Counted from the first letter of the stretch, positions 1 through 10,097 are shown. The stretch is DNA of 64,000 nucleotides from Pseudoalteromonas rubra (GCF_000238295.3 NZ_AHCD03000044.1:248001-312000); one strand, 5' to 3'. Notes: generated by a model from the letters alone, not told the origin. A program made the numbers and translations.

Positions 1-188
1 TGGAACTGCTATCTATTCGTTTATTCCATACTTTAACTAATTTGGCTCTATTAAACTTCTCTCAAAACAACTATCTGATTTGCTTATGAAGTGGCAAAAC
101 TACTCTTGTGGCTCTACGCTTTATTGTTAGCTCTATTTTTATTCTATTTATTCAAGGTTGGCTGGGTAAGTTATTACAAGGGTTGTTT

Positions 189-3100
189 ATGACGATTGAG
201 CAGAAATTGGAAAGTGCACGACTGGAGTTGCTTGATATGGGGCTGCGGGCAAACCCACAGCTAAACTATCGTAGCAGTGGAAAAGCGATAGATATAATAG
301 ACGAAAAGTCTGAGCAAGTTTTTGAGTTGCTTGTCGAAAAAGAGAAAACAATGAGCTTTTTGCCATTACCAAAGGCTTATCAAAACAACATCAGCGACGA
401 TGATCAAAGCACTTTTTTTCAGTCTGATGAAGACACTGAGTTACCTCCGCTGGATTTGTATTTGGAGCAGCAAAAGGGGGAGGCACGATTTAGCGATAAG
501 TATCTTCAAACCGGGCTTATGCCTGCAAAGCTTGATAAGGCACTTTTAAAATTAGAGGCGGATGCACATACAATGCTGCAAGAGCAGGGTATAGAAGTAA
601 TGTACCTGGGGCTTGGGTTTTTGCAATGGCATGAACCGTCCAATACGCGTGTGTCGCGCTACGCACCTTTGATCCTGGTCCCCGTAAAGCTTACAAGGTC
701 GTCCGCGAGGGATAGCTTTAAGCTGAAATATACGGGTGAGGAGCTGGGCTCTAACCTGACGCTGGCCGCAAAATTGAGAACCGAATTCAAACTACAATTA
801 CCTACTTACACGGTTGAAACTACTTTAGCAGACTATTATCAAGCAGTTGCGAATGCTGTCGAGAAGCAATCAAGCTGGACAGTCCACCCGGATAAAATCG
901 GTCTGGGGCTCTTCTCGTTCGGCAAGTTTCAAATGTATATGGATTTAGATCCGAGTGGCTGGCCAGAAGGAAAAAAACCTGGACAGCTGCCGCTCATGAC
1001 ACGCCTTTTGAGTGAGGGGTTTAGCTCAGCAACCGAGTACAACACCAGTGAATTGGCGCACCCAGAAAAGCTTCATTTGGTAAAAGATGCAGACTCCAGT
1101 CAGATAGCGGCGATTTTGGCAATGAAGTCGGGTGCTGATTTTATCATTCAGGGTCCACCTGGTACTGGCAAGTCTCAAACCATTACCAACATCATTGCTG
1201 AGGCAGTTGCTTTGGGTAAAAAAGTGCTGTTTGTGGCACAGAAAATGGCGGCACTGGAGGTGGTGAAGAAGCGGCTTGATGAAACTCACCTCGGGCTTGC
1301 CGTGCTCGAACTGCACAGCCACAAAAGTACCAAGAAAGTGGTACTGGCTTCTATTTCAGAGTCACTGGCACAAGGCAAGCCCCAGATAGTAGACAGAGGG
1401 CAAGAGTTTGCTGAGCTTACAGCCGCCAAATCACTACTGGATTCTTATGCGAAAGAAGTGCGAGTGCCCATTCTCAATAGCAAAATCAATTATATCAGTG
1501 CACTGGGTAAGCTGATGCTGCTCGAGCAAGCGTCAACAGGCAAACCAATACCACTGTTGCCATTTAGCTTGTTTTCACAATGGACAGACGAAACATACCA
1601 TCAAGTAATAAAAGTTGTCGACGAACTGGTCCAGCAGATACAGCTAATGGGGGAGCCAGCCGCGCACCCGTTTGCTATGTCTACCCGACAGGACTTTTCT
1701 CCCGCGATGCATCAGGCGTTATCCGTTGAGATGCTAGCATTGAGCGATGAAATAACAGCAGTGGTTGCTCATAGTCAAACGGTTGCAGACCACATACAGC
1801 TTGAAAGCCCCGACAGCTTGCAGGCAGTATCTCAATTGATTTCCACCGCTCGCTGGCTGTCTGAGGTGCCTGAGCTTCATGGCGTACAAGTAGATAACCC
1901 GGTGTGGGTTTCGGACGAGCAACAGGTAGTACGTGGCCTGGAGAGTCTTGAGCGCGCCATGTTGCTTAAAAAGGCAGTTCAAGCAGAGTTTATTGCACTT
2001 GTGTTTGAGGCCGATTTACTGAGTATCCGTGAAGGGTTAGTTGGAAAAACGGATAAATGGTGGCGCTTTTTGTCGCCTAGTTTCAGAAAAGCGAAAACTA
2101 AGCTCTCTGGCCTGTACAAAGGTACTTTGCCGAGCAACCCTGCAAAGTGGTTAGAGTTATTAGATACAGTGTTGGAGTATAAAAGTGCGAAACGCGAGTT
2201 TGATACCTACTGTACGTTTCTATCGAATGCTTTTGGCACGCTATGGCAGGGAGAACACTCTGACTTGGCAGAGCTCAAACGGGTTTTTGAATGGATCTGC
2301 GGCTACTATCAAAAAGTGAATAGTGGTCAGCTGCAATTGAAACTGGCAAAAGTAATTGATGCTGATGTAGATAAACAACTGCTACTGAATGAGTCAGAAG
2401 AGCTGAACCGATTGTATAATGAGTCGTTACACCTGTGTAATCGATTAACAGAAATCGTTGCGATAGACCCGCAAAGGTCAGAGTATGAACTTGCAACAAT
2501 GAAATTTGGTTCTTTGTCCGATCTTTTAGCGAGTTGGAATAAGCCAGAGCAGCTGTATGAGTTTGCACGATATAACCAGATAGTTACTGCGCTTGAGCAA
2601 TATCAGGTCCAGCCTTTCGTGAAACTGGCCTTCAACTGGAAAGAGCCCCCGGAAGCTTTGTTGCATGTGTTTGAGAAAAGCTATTACCAGGGCTTGGTTG
2701 ATTATGCGTATGCTAACTCCGCAGCTATCCGACAATTTGATCGGACAAAGCACGAGAAGACCATCAAAGAATTCAAAAAAGTGGACGAAGAAAGTCTGTT
2801 TTTCGCTCAGGAAAAGCTCGTCGGTCAGTTGTTTGAACAGTTACCGAATAAAAATGCAAAAGGAGAAATGGAACTGGTACTGCGGGAGCTCAGTAAGAAG
2901 ACGCGCCATATTCCTTTGCGGAAATTATTGAGTGAAGCGGGCCATGTTATTCAACAGATTAAACCTATCTTTATGATGAGCCCTATGTCTATCGCAACTT
3001 ACCTTAAGCAAGGTGCGCTGGAATTTGATTTGATTGTTTTTGATGAAGCCAGCCAGATCCCCGCTCCAGATGCATTGGGTGCGATGATGCGGGGGAGTCA

Positions 3101-4961
3101 GGTGATTGTAGTTGGCGATAGCAAGCAGATGCCACCCAATAGCTTATTTGCGAAGTCGGTGGATTTGGAAGACGAAGAGCTTGAAAAGAGTGATACCGCT
3201 GACATTGAGAGCATACTGGCACTCATGGAATCTAAAGGTGCGCCAAGCCATATGCTGAAATGGCATTACCGTTCACGCCACGATTCGTTAATAGCCGTTT
3301 CAAATGAGCAGTTTTACAAGAATGAGTTGATCGCATTTCCGAGCCCCGGGTTTCACCGTGATGCAACCGGGCTGAAGTTCCATTATTTGCCAGAGAGCTG
3401 GTACGACAAAGGGGGGTCAAGAACTAACCCAGGAGAAGTAAAAGCGGTGGTAGCGGCTGTGCTTAAGCATGCTCTGACCAAACCCCATTTATCGCTCGGT
3501 ATTGTTGCTTTTAGTTTGTCTCAGCGTGACGCAATTATTCTGGAGCTTGAAAAAGTGCGTCGCTTACACCCAGAAACTGACGGGTTCTTTGAAAGCCATG
3601 CTGGTGGTGATGAGTTTTTTGTAAAGAACCTAGAGAATGTCCAAGGCGATGAGCGGGACGTTATTTTGATTAGTATTTGTTATGGTAAAACTAAAACGGG
3701 TGAGGTAAGCCAGAACTTTGGTTTGTTAAACAAGCCAGGGGGAGAGCGCAGGCTTAATGTATTAATATCCAGGGCTAGGTTGTCTATGGAGGTCTTTGCG
3801 AATTTCCATGGACAAGAGCTCAGAGTGGATAGTGGTAGCCCATTCGGGCTGCGTGCATTGCAGGCGTTTTTAGAGTTTGCTGAATTCAACAAATCAGAAA
3901 CGGCTGTTGAAGGCGAGCAGGAAGCAAATTTTGCTTTTGGTCGTGTACTGCAAGATGCCATTCAAAGCTTGGGTTTTGACGTTGCGGCACAAGTGGGAAA
4001 TCAGGGATATTTTATTGACTTGGCAATACGCCACCCAAGTTATCCTGAACAATATGTTTTGGCATTTGAGTATGATGGCGCGGGTTACTATGAGGCGGTT
4101 TCTGCTAGGGATAGGGAGCGGTTGAGACAAAGCGTATTAGAAGGGTTAGGATGGAAATTTGCTCGTATCTGGTCAACCGACTGGTACAGAGATCCAAAAT
4201 CGGAGCTGCATAGACTGAAAGAGGTGATTGAAGAAGCCATATTGAATCACGATGCACACATTGCTGCACTGGAAAATGGCACTGAACAGGCAGCTGTATT
4301 GGCTGATACTTTATATATGACTACAGAAACCGAGCCTCAAGATAGAGCCCCGGTAATACAAAGAAGTGAAGTAGCAGAAGAGGCGATATTCGATGCGTGC
4401 AAAACCCCTTATAAAAAAGTGGATGCTTCTGAACTCAATATGCCCAAGGTTGATGATTTTAGTGCTATTCCATTAAGTGCAATAGAGCATGCGATTGAGC
4501 GAGTTGTAGCAAGTGAATATCCAATCTTTGCTTCTATCGTTGCAAGCCGTTTGGCTAATGCAGCTGGTTTGTCTCGTGTGGGAAGTAAAATAAAGCGGAT
4601 AGTGGATCAGGCCATTGATGGTTTAGCAGGCAAGGGAGCGATTCAAAAAGATGATAACACGGTACTATGGCCCAAGGGTGTGTCCACAGTAAAGTTAAGG
4701 AATTGGGATGCTACAGACGCCTCTATGAAAAAACTGGAAAACGTCTGTGATGCTGAGCTGACCAATGCACTTTTATTGACGGTACGAGATGCTCACGCTA
4801 TCAATATGACAGACTCAGCATCTGCTGCGCTTGGGTTACTTGGATTTCAGCGTGCCACAGCTCAAGCCGTAGAGAGAATGAACCGATTGGCAGCCGAGCA
4901 GTGCAGAAAAGGAATATTGACCAGTGAAAACGATAGATTAAAAATCGCTGTGAGGAACTGA
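189..4961 (+). CDS. DUF4011 / SF1 helicase / Vsr-like nuclease / DUF3320 giant protein
   Basis: About 1590 aa. The N-terminal ~300 residues match the DUF4011 type that precedes helicase cores. The Walker A motif GPPGTGKS lies at residues ~322-329, the Walker B-like FDEASQIP at ~950, and later SF1 motifs are WHYRSR (~1025), VQGDERD (~1150) and LNVLISRAR (~1187). Residues ~1250-1350 (FEYDGAGYY, then LGWKFARIWSTDWY) fit the MTES_1575/Vsr-like PD-(D/E)XK nuclease fold, and ~1430-1490 fit DUF3320. The expected activity is ATP-driven nucleic-acid unwinding coupled to DNA cleavage. Proteins with this architecture recur in defence islands, but no partner gene is visible here, so a defence role is inference. 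The ATG at 189 is preferred over the in-frame start at 108, because the 27 extra residues are hydrophobic and unlike the family and 189 has an AAGG upstream. Bases 1-188 hold nothing else I recognise. Confidence 0.88.
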   Translation: MTIEQKLESARLELLDMGLRANPQLNYRSSGKAIDIIDEKSEQVFELLVEKEKTMSFLPLPKAYQNNISDDDQSTFFQSDEDTELPPLDLYLEQQKGEARFSDKYLQTGLMPAKLDKALLKLEADAHTMLQEQGIEVMYLGLGFLQWHEPSNTRVSRYAPLILVPVKLTRSSARDSFKLKYTGEELGSNLTLAAKLRTEFKLQLPTYTVETTLADYYQAVANAVEKQSSWTVHPDKIGLGLFSFGKFQMYMDLDPSGWPEGKKPGQLPLMTRLLSEGFSSATEYNTSELAHPEKLHLVKDADSSQIAAILAMKSGADFIIQGPPGTGKSQTITNIIAEAVALGKKVLFVAQKMAALEVVKKRLDETHLGLAVLELHSHKSTKKVVLASISESLAQGKPQIVDRGQEFAELTAAKSLLDSYAKEVRVPILNSKINYISALGKLMLLEQASTGKPIPLLPFSLFSQWTDETYHQVIKVVDELVQQIQLMGEPAAHPFAMSTRQDFSPAMHQALSVEMLALSDEITAVVAHSQTVADHIQLESPDSLQAVSQLISTARWLSEVPELHGVQVDNPVWVSDEQQVVRGLESLERAMLLKKAVQAEFIALVFEADLLSIREGLVGKTDKWWRFLSPSFRKAKTKLSGLYKGTLPSNPAKWLELLDTVLEYKSAKREFDTYCTFLSNAFGTLWQGEHSDLAELKRVFEWICGYYQKVNSGQLQLKLAKVIDADVDKQLLLNESEELNRLYNESLHLCNRLTEIVAIDPQRSEYELATMKFGSLSDLLASWNKPEQLYEFARYNQIVTALEQYQVQPFVKLAFNWKEPPEALLHVFEKSYYQGLVDYAYANSAAIRQFDRTKHEKTIKEFKKVDEESLFFAQEKLVGQLFEQLPNKNAKGEMELVLRELSKKTRHIPLRKLLSEAGHVIQQIKPIFMMSPMSIATYLKQGALEFDLIVFDEASQIPAPDALGAMMRGSQVIVVGDSKQMPPNSLFAKSVDLEDEELEKSDTADIESILALMESKGAPSHMLKWHYRSRHDSLIAVSNEQFYKNELIAFPSPGFHRDATGLKFHYLPESWYDKGGSRTNPGEVKAVVAAVLKHALTKPHLSLGIVAFSLSQRDAIILELEKVRRLHPETDGFFESHAGGDEFFVKNLENVQGDERDVILISICYGKTKTGEVSQNFGLLNKPGGERRLNVLISRARLSMEVFANFHGQELRVDSGSPFGLRALQAFLEFAEFNKSETAVEGEQEANFAFGRVLQDAIQSLGFDVAAQVGNQGYFIDLAIRHPSYPEQYVLAFEYDGAGYYEAVSARDRERLRQSVLEGLGWKFARIWSTDWYRDPKSELHRLKEVIEEAILNHDAHIAALENGTEQAAVLADTLYMTTETEPQDRAPVIQRSEVAEEAIFDACKTPYKKVDASELNMPKVDDFSAIPLSAIEHAIERVVASEYPIFASIVASRLANAAGLSRVGSKIKRIVDQAIDGLAGKGAIQKDDNTVLWPKGVSTVKLRNWDATDASMKKLENVCDAELTNALLLTVRDAHAINMTDSASAALGLLGFQRATAQAVERMNRLAAEQCRKGILTSENDRLKIAVRN

Positions 4962-5374
4962 GTGCACAAAAAAGGGCAAACTCAGAGTATTGAAGATATC
5001 GAAGTCTGCCCTGCACCTTCGAACATATTATAAGGCCAGATATAACATCCCTGTTTAAAACAAGCACGCATTTAAAATGGGTCGTATCAAAAATGCAGAG
5101 CCTGAGTGCTTACAAAAGCTTCATGCAGGTGTTTGTGTGAAAATCGCCCTAAAAACCACATTTTTTCTTTCTATCTTCCTGATATTTATCACTATTCCTG
5201 ACATCAAGTAACTGATTAGTGTAACATAACCCTTCTTTTGCATAATGGATGACTTTAGTGGCCGCTGTGCCTGGTATCACAGGTGAGGCAGTATTGCTGC
5301 CGCATGATAGTTTGGGTGCTCAGTTACAGTCATCAATTATGGTAAGTCCCTTTACAGGAGTAGGTTAAAAGTAA
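4962..5374. other. Intergenic region, no gene seen
   Basis: About 410 bases between the helicase gene and the DUF4291 gene. There is no open frame with a ribosome-binding site and no clear intrinsic terminator. Open frames on either strand are short and lack family resemblance. Confidence 0.5.
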
Positions 5375-6022
5375 GTGGTAAAAAATAATATACGCTGTGA
5401 CAGTTATCAGGCGCAGCTGGCCCGGTGGCCAAAAGAAGGAAAAGTGATACTGGCACAACACGATGAAGAATCTGTCACTGTATATCAGGCATACAATCAA
5501 TCGATTGGTCAGTATGCTGCTAAACATCAAACGTTTGGTGGTGACTTTAGTTTTACCCGGATGACGTGGATAAAGCCCAACTTTCTGTGGATGATGTACC
5601 GTTCGGGCTGGGGAACTAAAGTAAATCAAGAGGTCACACTGGCCGTTAAAATTCGTCGTACGGCATTCGACAGCATACTTGCGCACTCCGTGCCTTCTTC
5701 CTTTGAGCAGAGTCAATACCAAACCCGGGATGAGTGGAAGTCGGCGATGGCAGGATCAGACGTGCGCCTGCAATGGGACCCTGATCATGGACCATATGGT
5801 GACAAGCAAGCACGCAGGGCGATCCAGTTGGGTATCAAAGGCGAAACGGTTCAGCGTTATGCCCGTGACTGGATATTGGATATCTCCGACATATCGGAAT
5901 TTGTTAACGAACAAAGAGAAAATATGAAAAGCGGCAGTCTGGAGTCGCTGTATACGCCAACAGAATCGGTGTATGTGCCTGAGGATGAGTCGCTGATCAA
6001 AAAACTGGGGTTAGCGCTGTAG
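5375..6022 (+). CDS. DUF4291 family protein
   Basis: 215 aa. It carries the hallmark central motif of DUF4291, RMTWIKPNFLWMMYRSGWGT (residues ~67-86), followed by a QWDPDHGP segment and the AIQLGI...VQRYARDWI region that end the domain. Length fits the family (~190-220 aa). Biochemical function is unknown; the family is scattered across bacteria and fungi and looks horizontally mobile. The start is GTG at 5375, with a weak CAGGAG about 14 nt upstream. It stands alone between two unrelated genes, so context gives no role. Confidence 0.85.
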   Translation: MVKNNIRCDSYQAQLARWPKEGKVILAQHDEESVTVYQAYNQSIGQYAAKHQTFGGDFSFTRMTWIKPNFLWMMYRSGWGTKVNQEVTLAVKIRRTAFDSILAHSVPSSFEQSQYQTRDEWKSAMAGSDVRLQWDPDHGPYGDKQARRAIQLGIKGETVQRYARDWILDISDISEFVNEQRENMKSGSLESLYTPTESVYVPEDESLIKKLGLAL

Positions 6023-6093
6023 TAACGCACTTGATTTGTGAACCAAAACATCATTCTGTTGGATGAAATCAGAAATTTAAAAGGAATCTCATT

Positions 6094-6522
6094 GTGGAAT
6101 TTATTTTTGAACCCTTTGTTGGACTCGGTGCGCTGAAATTCGGGATGCGTAAGTCTGAAGTAAAGTCAGCATGTGCTGGGGTACCAGGTATCAGAAACCT
6201 GCAGTATCAAGATGGAAAACTGGTTGCGTTTTCAATCGACCCCTCTTCTGTTAGACAAAGCCTGGTTTTTGCTGGCGAGGATGTCCTTAAGCTGGATAGG
6301 CTAAAGGCTGCGCTTTATTTTGCGGACCAAAGTAACAGCTATGGGCAATCGCAGGGGGGATCACTGTACTTCTTAGATCTGGGGTGTGCACTCCTTCAGT
6401 TTGAATCGCCTTCTCGTACGTTTTTGTTTTTTGCTGCCGGGTATGACACCGGTGAGCCATTAGCAGAGGTATCGCCAGATTCAATCAAATCTTACTACGA
6501 AGATTGCCATTGGGAGCACTGA
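6094..6522 (+). CDS. Hypothetical cytosolic protein
   Basis: 142 aa, GTG start at 6094 with a good AAAGGA about 7 nt upstream. It begins FEPFVGLGALKFGM, a pattern seen in small uncharacterised proteins that resemble contact-toxin immunity proteins. There is no signal peptide or membrane span; the sequence looks like an alpha/beta domain rich in aromatic residues. I do not recognise a named family. Confidence 0.7.
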   Translation: MEFIFEPFVGLGALKFGMRKSEVKSACAGVPGIRNLQYQDGKLVAFSIDPSSVRQSLVFAGEDVLKLDRLKAALYFADQSNSYGQSQGGSLYFLDLGCALLQFESPSRTFLFFAAGYDTGEPLAEVSPDSIKSYYEDCHWEH

Positions 6523-6665
6523 GAGTATGGGTAAAGGCCTCTTTTGGCAGTTTTAATTCTATCGCTAAGTTTTGTATTTTCGATACATTAGCGCTTTGTT
6601 TCGCGTGAGCATAGCGCTCACGTGAGTGTTCTATGATTCTAAATTTAAAAGTCGGTGTAAGAAAA

Positions 6666-7235
6666 ATGAGCAATGCAGCTTTAAAGACTGTGCATAATAA
6701 TTCGACAGGAAACCCACAAAATCCAAACAACTTAAAACCTGACTGGACTGATGGTGCAATGGTTAACATTGCAATTGCAATGGCAGCACTGTTGGTAACA
6801 ACGTCGGCTGTTACTTTACCTATGATGGCATCCGTTACTAGTTCAAACCACAAATATTTGAATGACATATTTTGGCTAGTCGGGTTAGGTTCAATTGTTA
6901 CATCGGCATTGTTAATTGATTGGGTATTGGACAAGGCCAAATTCAATTTTAAACGGCGCTTAGGGCTAATGGGAGGCGGCTATGTCGTTTTTGCGTTGTT
7001 AGTGTCATTGATTAGTGTTGCAGTTACCGCACAGTTCTTTGTCCTTGAGGTGGGGGAAAAGAGTACTTCAGTATTTAGCTTTCCATTTTTAGTCTTTTTA
7101 TTTGGAGGTTTAAGTATTTTCATTAAAGTTATGACAGAAGATGACCATTATCTTGCATCTGGGGGGATACTGTTGTTTTTTTCTATATCTTATATGATTA
7201 TAGCTTGTGACAATATTAGATTTCTTTTAATCTGA
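6666..7235 (+). CDS. Hypothetical four-helix membrane protein
   Basis: 189 aa from the ATG at 6666 (an in-frame ATG at 6633 would add 11 residues). After a polar N-terminus, four hydrophobic stretches are visible: near residues 30-55 (VNIAIAMAALLV), 65-90 (DIFWLVGLGSIV), 100-125 (LGLMGGGYVVFALLV) and a C-terminal pair around 140-185. It is probably an inner-membrane protein. No family recognised and no operon partner. Confidence 0.65.
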   Translation: MSNAALKTVHNNSTGNPQNPNNLKPDWTDGAMVNIAIAMAALLVTTSAVTLPMMASVTSSNHKYLNDIFWLVGLGSIVTSALLIDWVLDKAKFNFKRRLGLMGGGYVVFALLVSLISVAVTAQFFVLEVGEKSTSVFSFPFLVFLFGGLSIFIKVMTEDDHYLASGGILLFFSISYMIIACDNIRFLLI

Positions 7236-7340
7236 TAGCTCTTTAATCACTTAAAGAGCACTTAGTGTAAAAAGATAGTGGCCTTTATTATCCTGCTTTT
7301 TCTTTTGTCTTGTAATCATGCAGAAAGCTGATAGGGCACT

Positions 7341-7440
7341 AAAGCCACTACTCTGATCTTGAACCACTCGGTCAGTGATGTAGTTAATGCGCTGATTGGT
7401 GCTGGCCTGAATATTGAGTGTTTTTCTGAGCACTCTTATA
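7341..7440 (+). pseudogene. Duplicated fragment of the adjacent methyltransferase gene
   Basis: About 100 bases align without gaps to the 3' part of the methyltransferase gene downstream (around 8052-8152), with roughly 80% identity. Shared runs include ACTCGGTCAGTGATGT and GCGCTGATTGG. Many differences fall at third codon positions, as expected for a fragment of a once functional paralogue. It has no start codon and ends in a stop shortly after. It lies in the 259-base gap upstream of the intact gene. Confidence 0.8.
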
Positions 7441-7494
7441 ATCCTTAAATAAAGTGAACACTCTCCGAATAGATAAATAGCGCATGGAAAGACG

Positions 7495-8277
7495 ATGGAT
7501 TATTTGAGTATTAATAAGTCAGCCTGGGATAAAAGAACCCAGGTACACGTAGCATCTGAATTTTATGATGTGGCCGGATTTAAGGCCGGGCAATGTTCAC
7601 TGAACCCGGTTGAACTGGCGCAGGTGGGCACTGTGAAGGGCAAGTCTTTGCTGCATCTGCAATGTCACTTTGGTCAGGATACGCTATCCTGGGCGCGTTT
7701 GGGTGCCGATGTGACAGGTGTGGACCTATCTGAAAGTGCCATCGTTCAGGCGAATACCCTCAAAGATGCGCTTGAAATTGACGCAGAGTTTATTGAAAGT
7801 GATGTGGTCCAATTTGGCCAAAGTAATACGCGTCAGTTTGATATCGTATTCACCTCCTACGGCGTACTGTGTTGGTTGCCCGATTTAACCGCATGGGCAA
7901 AGACAGTAGCTGGCGCACTCAAAGTGGGCGGAGTGTTCCATCTGGTTGAGTTTCATCCTATTAATGACCTGCTGGCAGGCTATGCTTATTTTCCTCATGG
8001 TGCGCCTGATATTGAAGAAGAGGGAACCTACACAGAAAACTGCGATGGCACCAAAGCCACAACCGTGACCTGGACTCACTCGGTCAGTGATGTGGTTAAC
8101 GCGCTGATTGGCGCTGGCTTGAATATCGAGTCACTTACTGAGCACCCGTATAGCCCATACGATTGCTTTGAGGGGCTGGAGTTTGTGTCGGAGCAGGGGT
8201 ACCAAAAGCTAATTCAAGGTCAGCAAGTGCCCATGTTGTATTCAATCAAGGCCAGCAAAAGCCGGGCGCTTGTGTAA
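7495..8277 (+). CDS. Class I SAM-dependent methyltransferase
   Basis: 260 aa, cytosolic. The SAM-binding motif I is LLHLQCHFGQDT (residues ~52-63), followed by an acidic loop GVDLSESAI (~75-83) and a motif IV-like FDIVFTSYGVLCWL (~115-128). The variant HLQCHFGQ replaces the usual D.GCG.G and is common in a group of uncharacterised methyltransferases, so the substrate cannot be named. Parts of this gene recur as debris at 7341-7440 and 11009-11057, suggesting that tandem paralogues once existed. Confidence 0.85.
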   Translation: MDYLSINKSAWDKRTQVHVASEFYDVAGFKAGQCSLNPVELAQVGTVKGKSLLHLQCHFGQDTLSWARLGADVTGVDLSESAIVQANTLKDALEIDAEFIESDVVQFGQSNTRQFDIVFTSYGVLCWLPDLTAWAKTVAGALKVGGVFHLVEFHPINDLLAGYAYFPHGAPDIEEEGTYTENCDGTKATTVTWTHSVSDVVNALIGAGLNIESLTEHPYSPYDCFEGLEFVSEQGYQKLIQGQQVPMLYSIKASKSRALV

Positions 8278-8378
8278 AAGCATGGTATTACCCTATTTGG
8301 TTAGATTAATGGTGGTGATACTGTTTGTGCTCCCTGGCTTTTCAATATAATCAGTTCATGATCATGATTGAATCGAAA

Positions 8379-8400
8379 AACAAGCACTTAAGTGCTTGTT
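8379..8400. terminator. Perfect 22-bp palindrome, probable terminator
   Basis: A 9-bp stem (AACAAGCAC with its complement) closes a TTAA loop and is preceded by an A-run, about 100 bases past the methyltransferase stop. It could act as a terminator in either direction. The rest of 8278-8646 is AT-rich with no gene seen. Confidence 0.5.
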
Positions 8401-8646
8401 ACATAATCCGCTTAGCATACAATAAAGGCTCACTTGGATAGTCTGTTTATTGGTATATTAACCACTTGCAAAATTAGGGTGTTGTGTCAAAAAGAGTCTG
8501 ACAAAACTGTTTACTGGATTCAGCACTGACTTTGGTGTGATGAAGGTACGCTACTTTTAACTAAATTTTTATCAGAATAACTCGCTTATTTTTGGCATCC
8601 ACTCTATTCATGTATGACCATAAAAAAATGATAGGAAGCAGAGAAA

Positions 8647-8967
8647 ATGAAAAGAATAATAGCAACGGTATTAATGGCTTTTTCGTCTTTTGGCTCGATG
8701 GCTGGAGAATGGAATCAGGCCGGAAAAATCACGAAAGTGTACCCAAAGCCAACTAGAAATGGGATTTACTTTACTCATGAGAACATGGTTTCGGGTGGCT
8801 GTACGAGGGGAACGAATTTATTTTTAAGTGCAGATGAAAACTTATTCAAAGAAACATATTCTCTGTTGTTGTCTGCCTATGCTACGGGTAAACCAATAAA
8901 AATATATGTTGACGGGTGTCAGGCAACGCATGGGTACCCGCTCATCAAAGAAGTGCTTGCACAGTAA
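8647..8967 (+). CDS. Small secreted protein, DUF5992-like
   Basis: 106 aa with a signal peptide of ~19 residues ending SMAGE. The mature part has two cysteines (in SGGCTRG and VDGCQA) likely to form a disulfide and a C-terminal pattern KPIKIYVDGC. The same layout occurs in the genes at 14298 and 24897: signal peptide, VI/TKV start, a gly-rich Cys turn, then a block near ATGKPIKIY ending in a Cys. I place all three in one DUF5992-like family of unknown periplasmic or secreted function. A good AGGAAGCAGAG lies just upstream of the ATG. Confidence 0.7.
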   Translation: MKRIIATVLMAFSSFGSMAGEWNQAGKITKVYPKPTRNGIYFTHENMVSGGCTRGTNLFLSADENLFKETYSLLLSAYATGKPIKIYVDGCQATHGYPLIKEVLAQ

Positions 8968-8978
8968 AGTACGCAGCA

Positions 8979-9004
8979 GCGGACGCTAAGAGTTGAGTGT
9001 CCGC
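8979..9004 (+). other. Stem-loop after the secreted-protein gene
   Basis: A nine-base stem with one mismatch (GCGGACGCT against AGTGTCCGC) around an 8-base loop, 11 bases after the stop codon. There is no U-tract, so it may protect the mRNA 3' end rather than terminate transcription. Confidence 0.35.
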
Positions 9005-9164
9005 ATCTCATGTATGATCGATAATTTGTGGTTATCAGAAACCGGGGGCTGATGCACAATACCTTATCGTTATTCATACTATGTTCTGCCATATGGCGGT
9101 GCTTAACTCATGCTGGTATTTATGTGTCATTTGGCCACAGTGCAGTGACATAAAGTGAGATGTA

Positions 9165-9479
9165 ATGACGAGTGAAGTTTTAGCAGCCCTGGATAAATTA
9201 GTTGTTGATAAGAAACTTGAATCAAAGGCGCTTGAAGGTGCCAGGCAATGGGCTGCAAGCAGTGACTTTGATATTGAAAACGCTAAAACAAGCCAGTTTG
9301 TTTATGAGCTGTATGCCTGTAACTTGTGCTTTAAACACGAGTTTAGAGCAGCGCCTTACATTGAGGTGGTTCTGAATATTACTTTTGATGACAATGACGT
9401 TGGTTATTACTGTTGGGTTACGGACATAACAGGAGAAGTTATAGACGACAGGATGGTAATTACAGATGAGACACTATAG
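9165..9479 (+). CDS. Hypothetical protein
   Basis: 104 aa, cytosolic, no signal peptide. The N-terminal half is helical and charged; the C-terminal half alternates as beta strands (YIEVVLNITF, VGYYCWVTDITGEVIDD). Size and acidity resemble small immunity-type proteins, but no family was recognised. Confidence 0.55.
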   Translation: MTSEVLAALDKLVVDKKLESKALEGARQWAASSDFDIENAKTSQFVYELYACNLCFKHEFRAAPYIEVVLNITFDDNDVGYYCWVTDITGEVIDDRMVITDETL

Positions 9480-9545
9480 GCCTCTAAGGTGGCCCTATGA
9501 AGTCGGGCAAGTATCCCCCGCATTGTTTGAGAATCAACGCATTGA

Positions 9546-10013
9546 ATGTCCATCAAAGAGGTGGCTAAGGTACTAAATAGTTTGGTGAAAAAAGTCAGTT
9601 GTGAATCCTGCCAGTCTCAGGTGCTTGAAACCACAAAGCTTGAGTGCGGTGGATTGTGTATGCGGTGTTTTATGAAGCAAAATAGTGGGTTTCGACCTTC
9701 TCAATTGCGTTCAATTCAGCAAAGGGGCCTGACTAAAGTGCTGACGCAATGGCGTGATCTCGTTCGACAAGGCACTCCGCATATTCGTAATCCAGAGCAA
9801 TATAATCGGTTCCATCAATGCTACAGCATTTTTTACGCTTCAGTCAGGGAGAGCCTTTGCTCCGATGATAAGCGTTTTGACGCGCAAAAAGTGCGTGAAG
9901 CGATAGATGAGCTTAAATCGTTTTCTAATGATGACGTCAAAGATTACGCAAATGAGCTAGAGGTGTTCGTCCAGCGCTTTATAAATACGGCAGGCAAACA
10001 GGTCATCGTATAA
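9546..10013 (+). CDS. Hypothetical zinc-ribbon protein
   Basis: 155 aa. Two knuckles, CESC (residues 19-22) and CMRC (residues 38-41), the latter preceded by a further Cys at ~33, suggest one Zn-binding ribbon at the N-terminus. The remainder is predicted helical and basic to mixed (FRPSQLRSIQQRG, then a long helix to the end). A nucleic-acid or protein-interaction role is possible. No named family recognised. Confidence 0.6.
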   Translation: MSIKEVAKVLNSLVKKVSCESCQSQVLETTKLECGGLCMRCFMKQNSGFRPSQLRSIQQRGLTKVLTQWRDLVRQGTPHIRNPEQYNRFHQCYSIFYASVRESLCSDDKRFDAQKVREAIDELKSFSNDDVKDYANELEVFVQRFINTAGKQVIV

Positions 10014-10097
10014 TGAAGCGTTATTATTGCTTAAACTTGCTCAGGGTGATCTATAAGCGCTTTTGTTATTATATGCTTTTGACTTCGGAGAAAAGAA

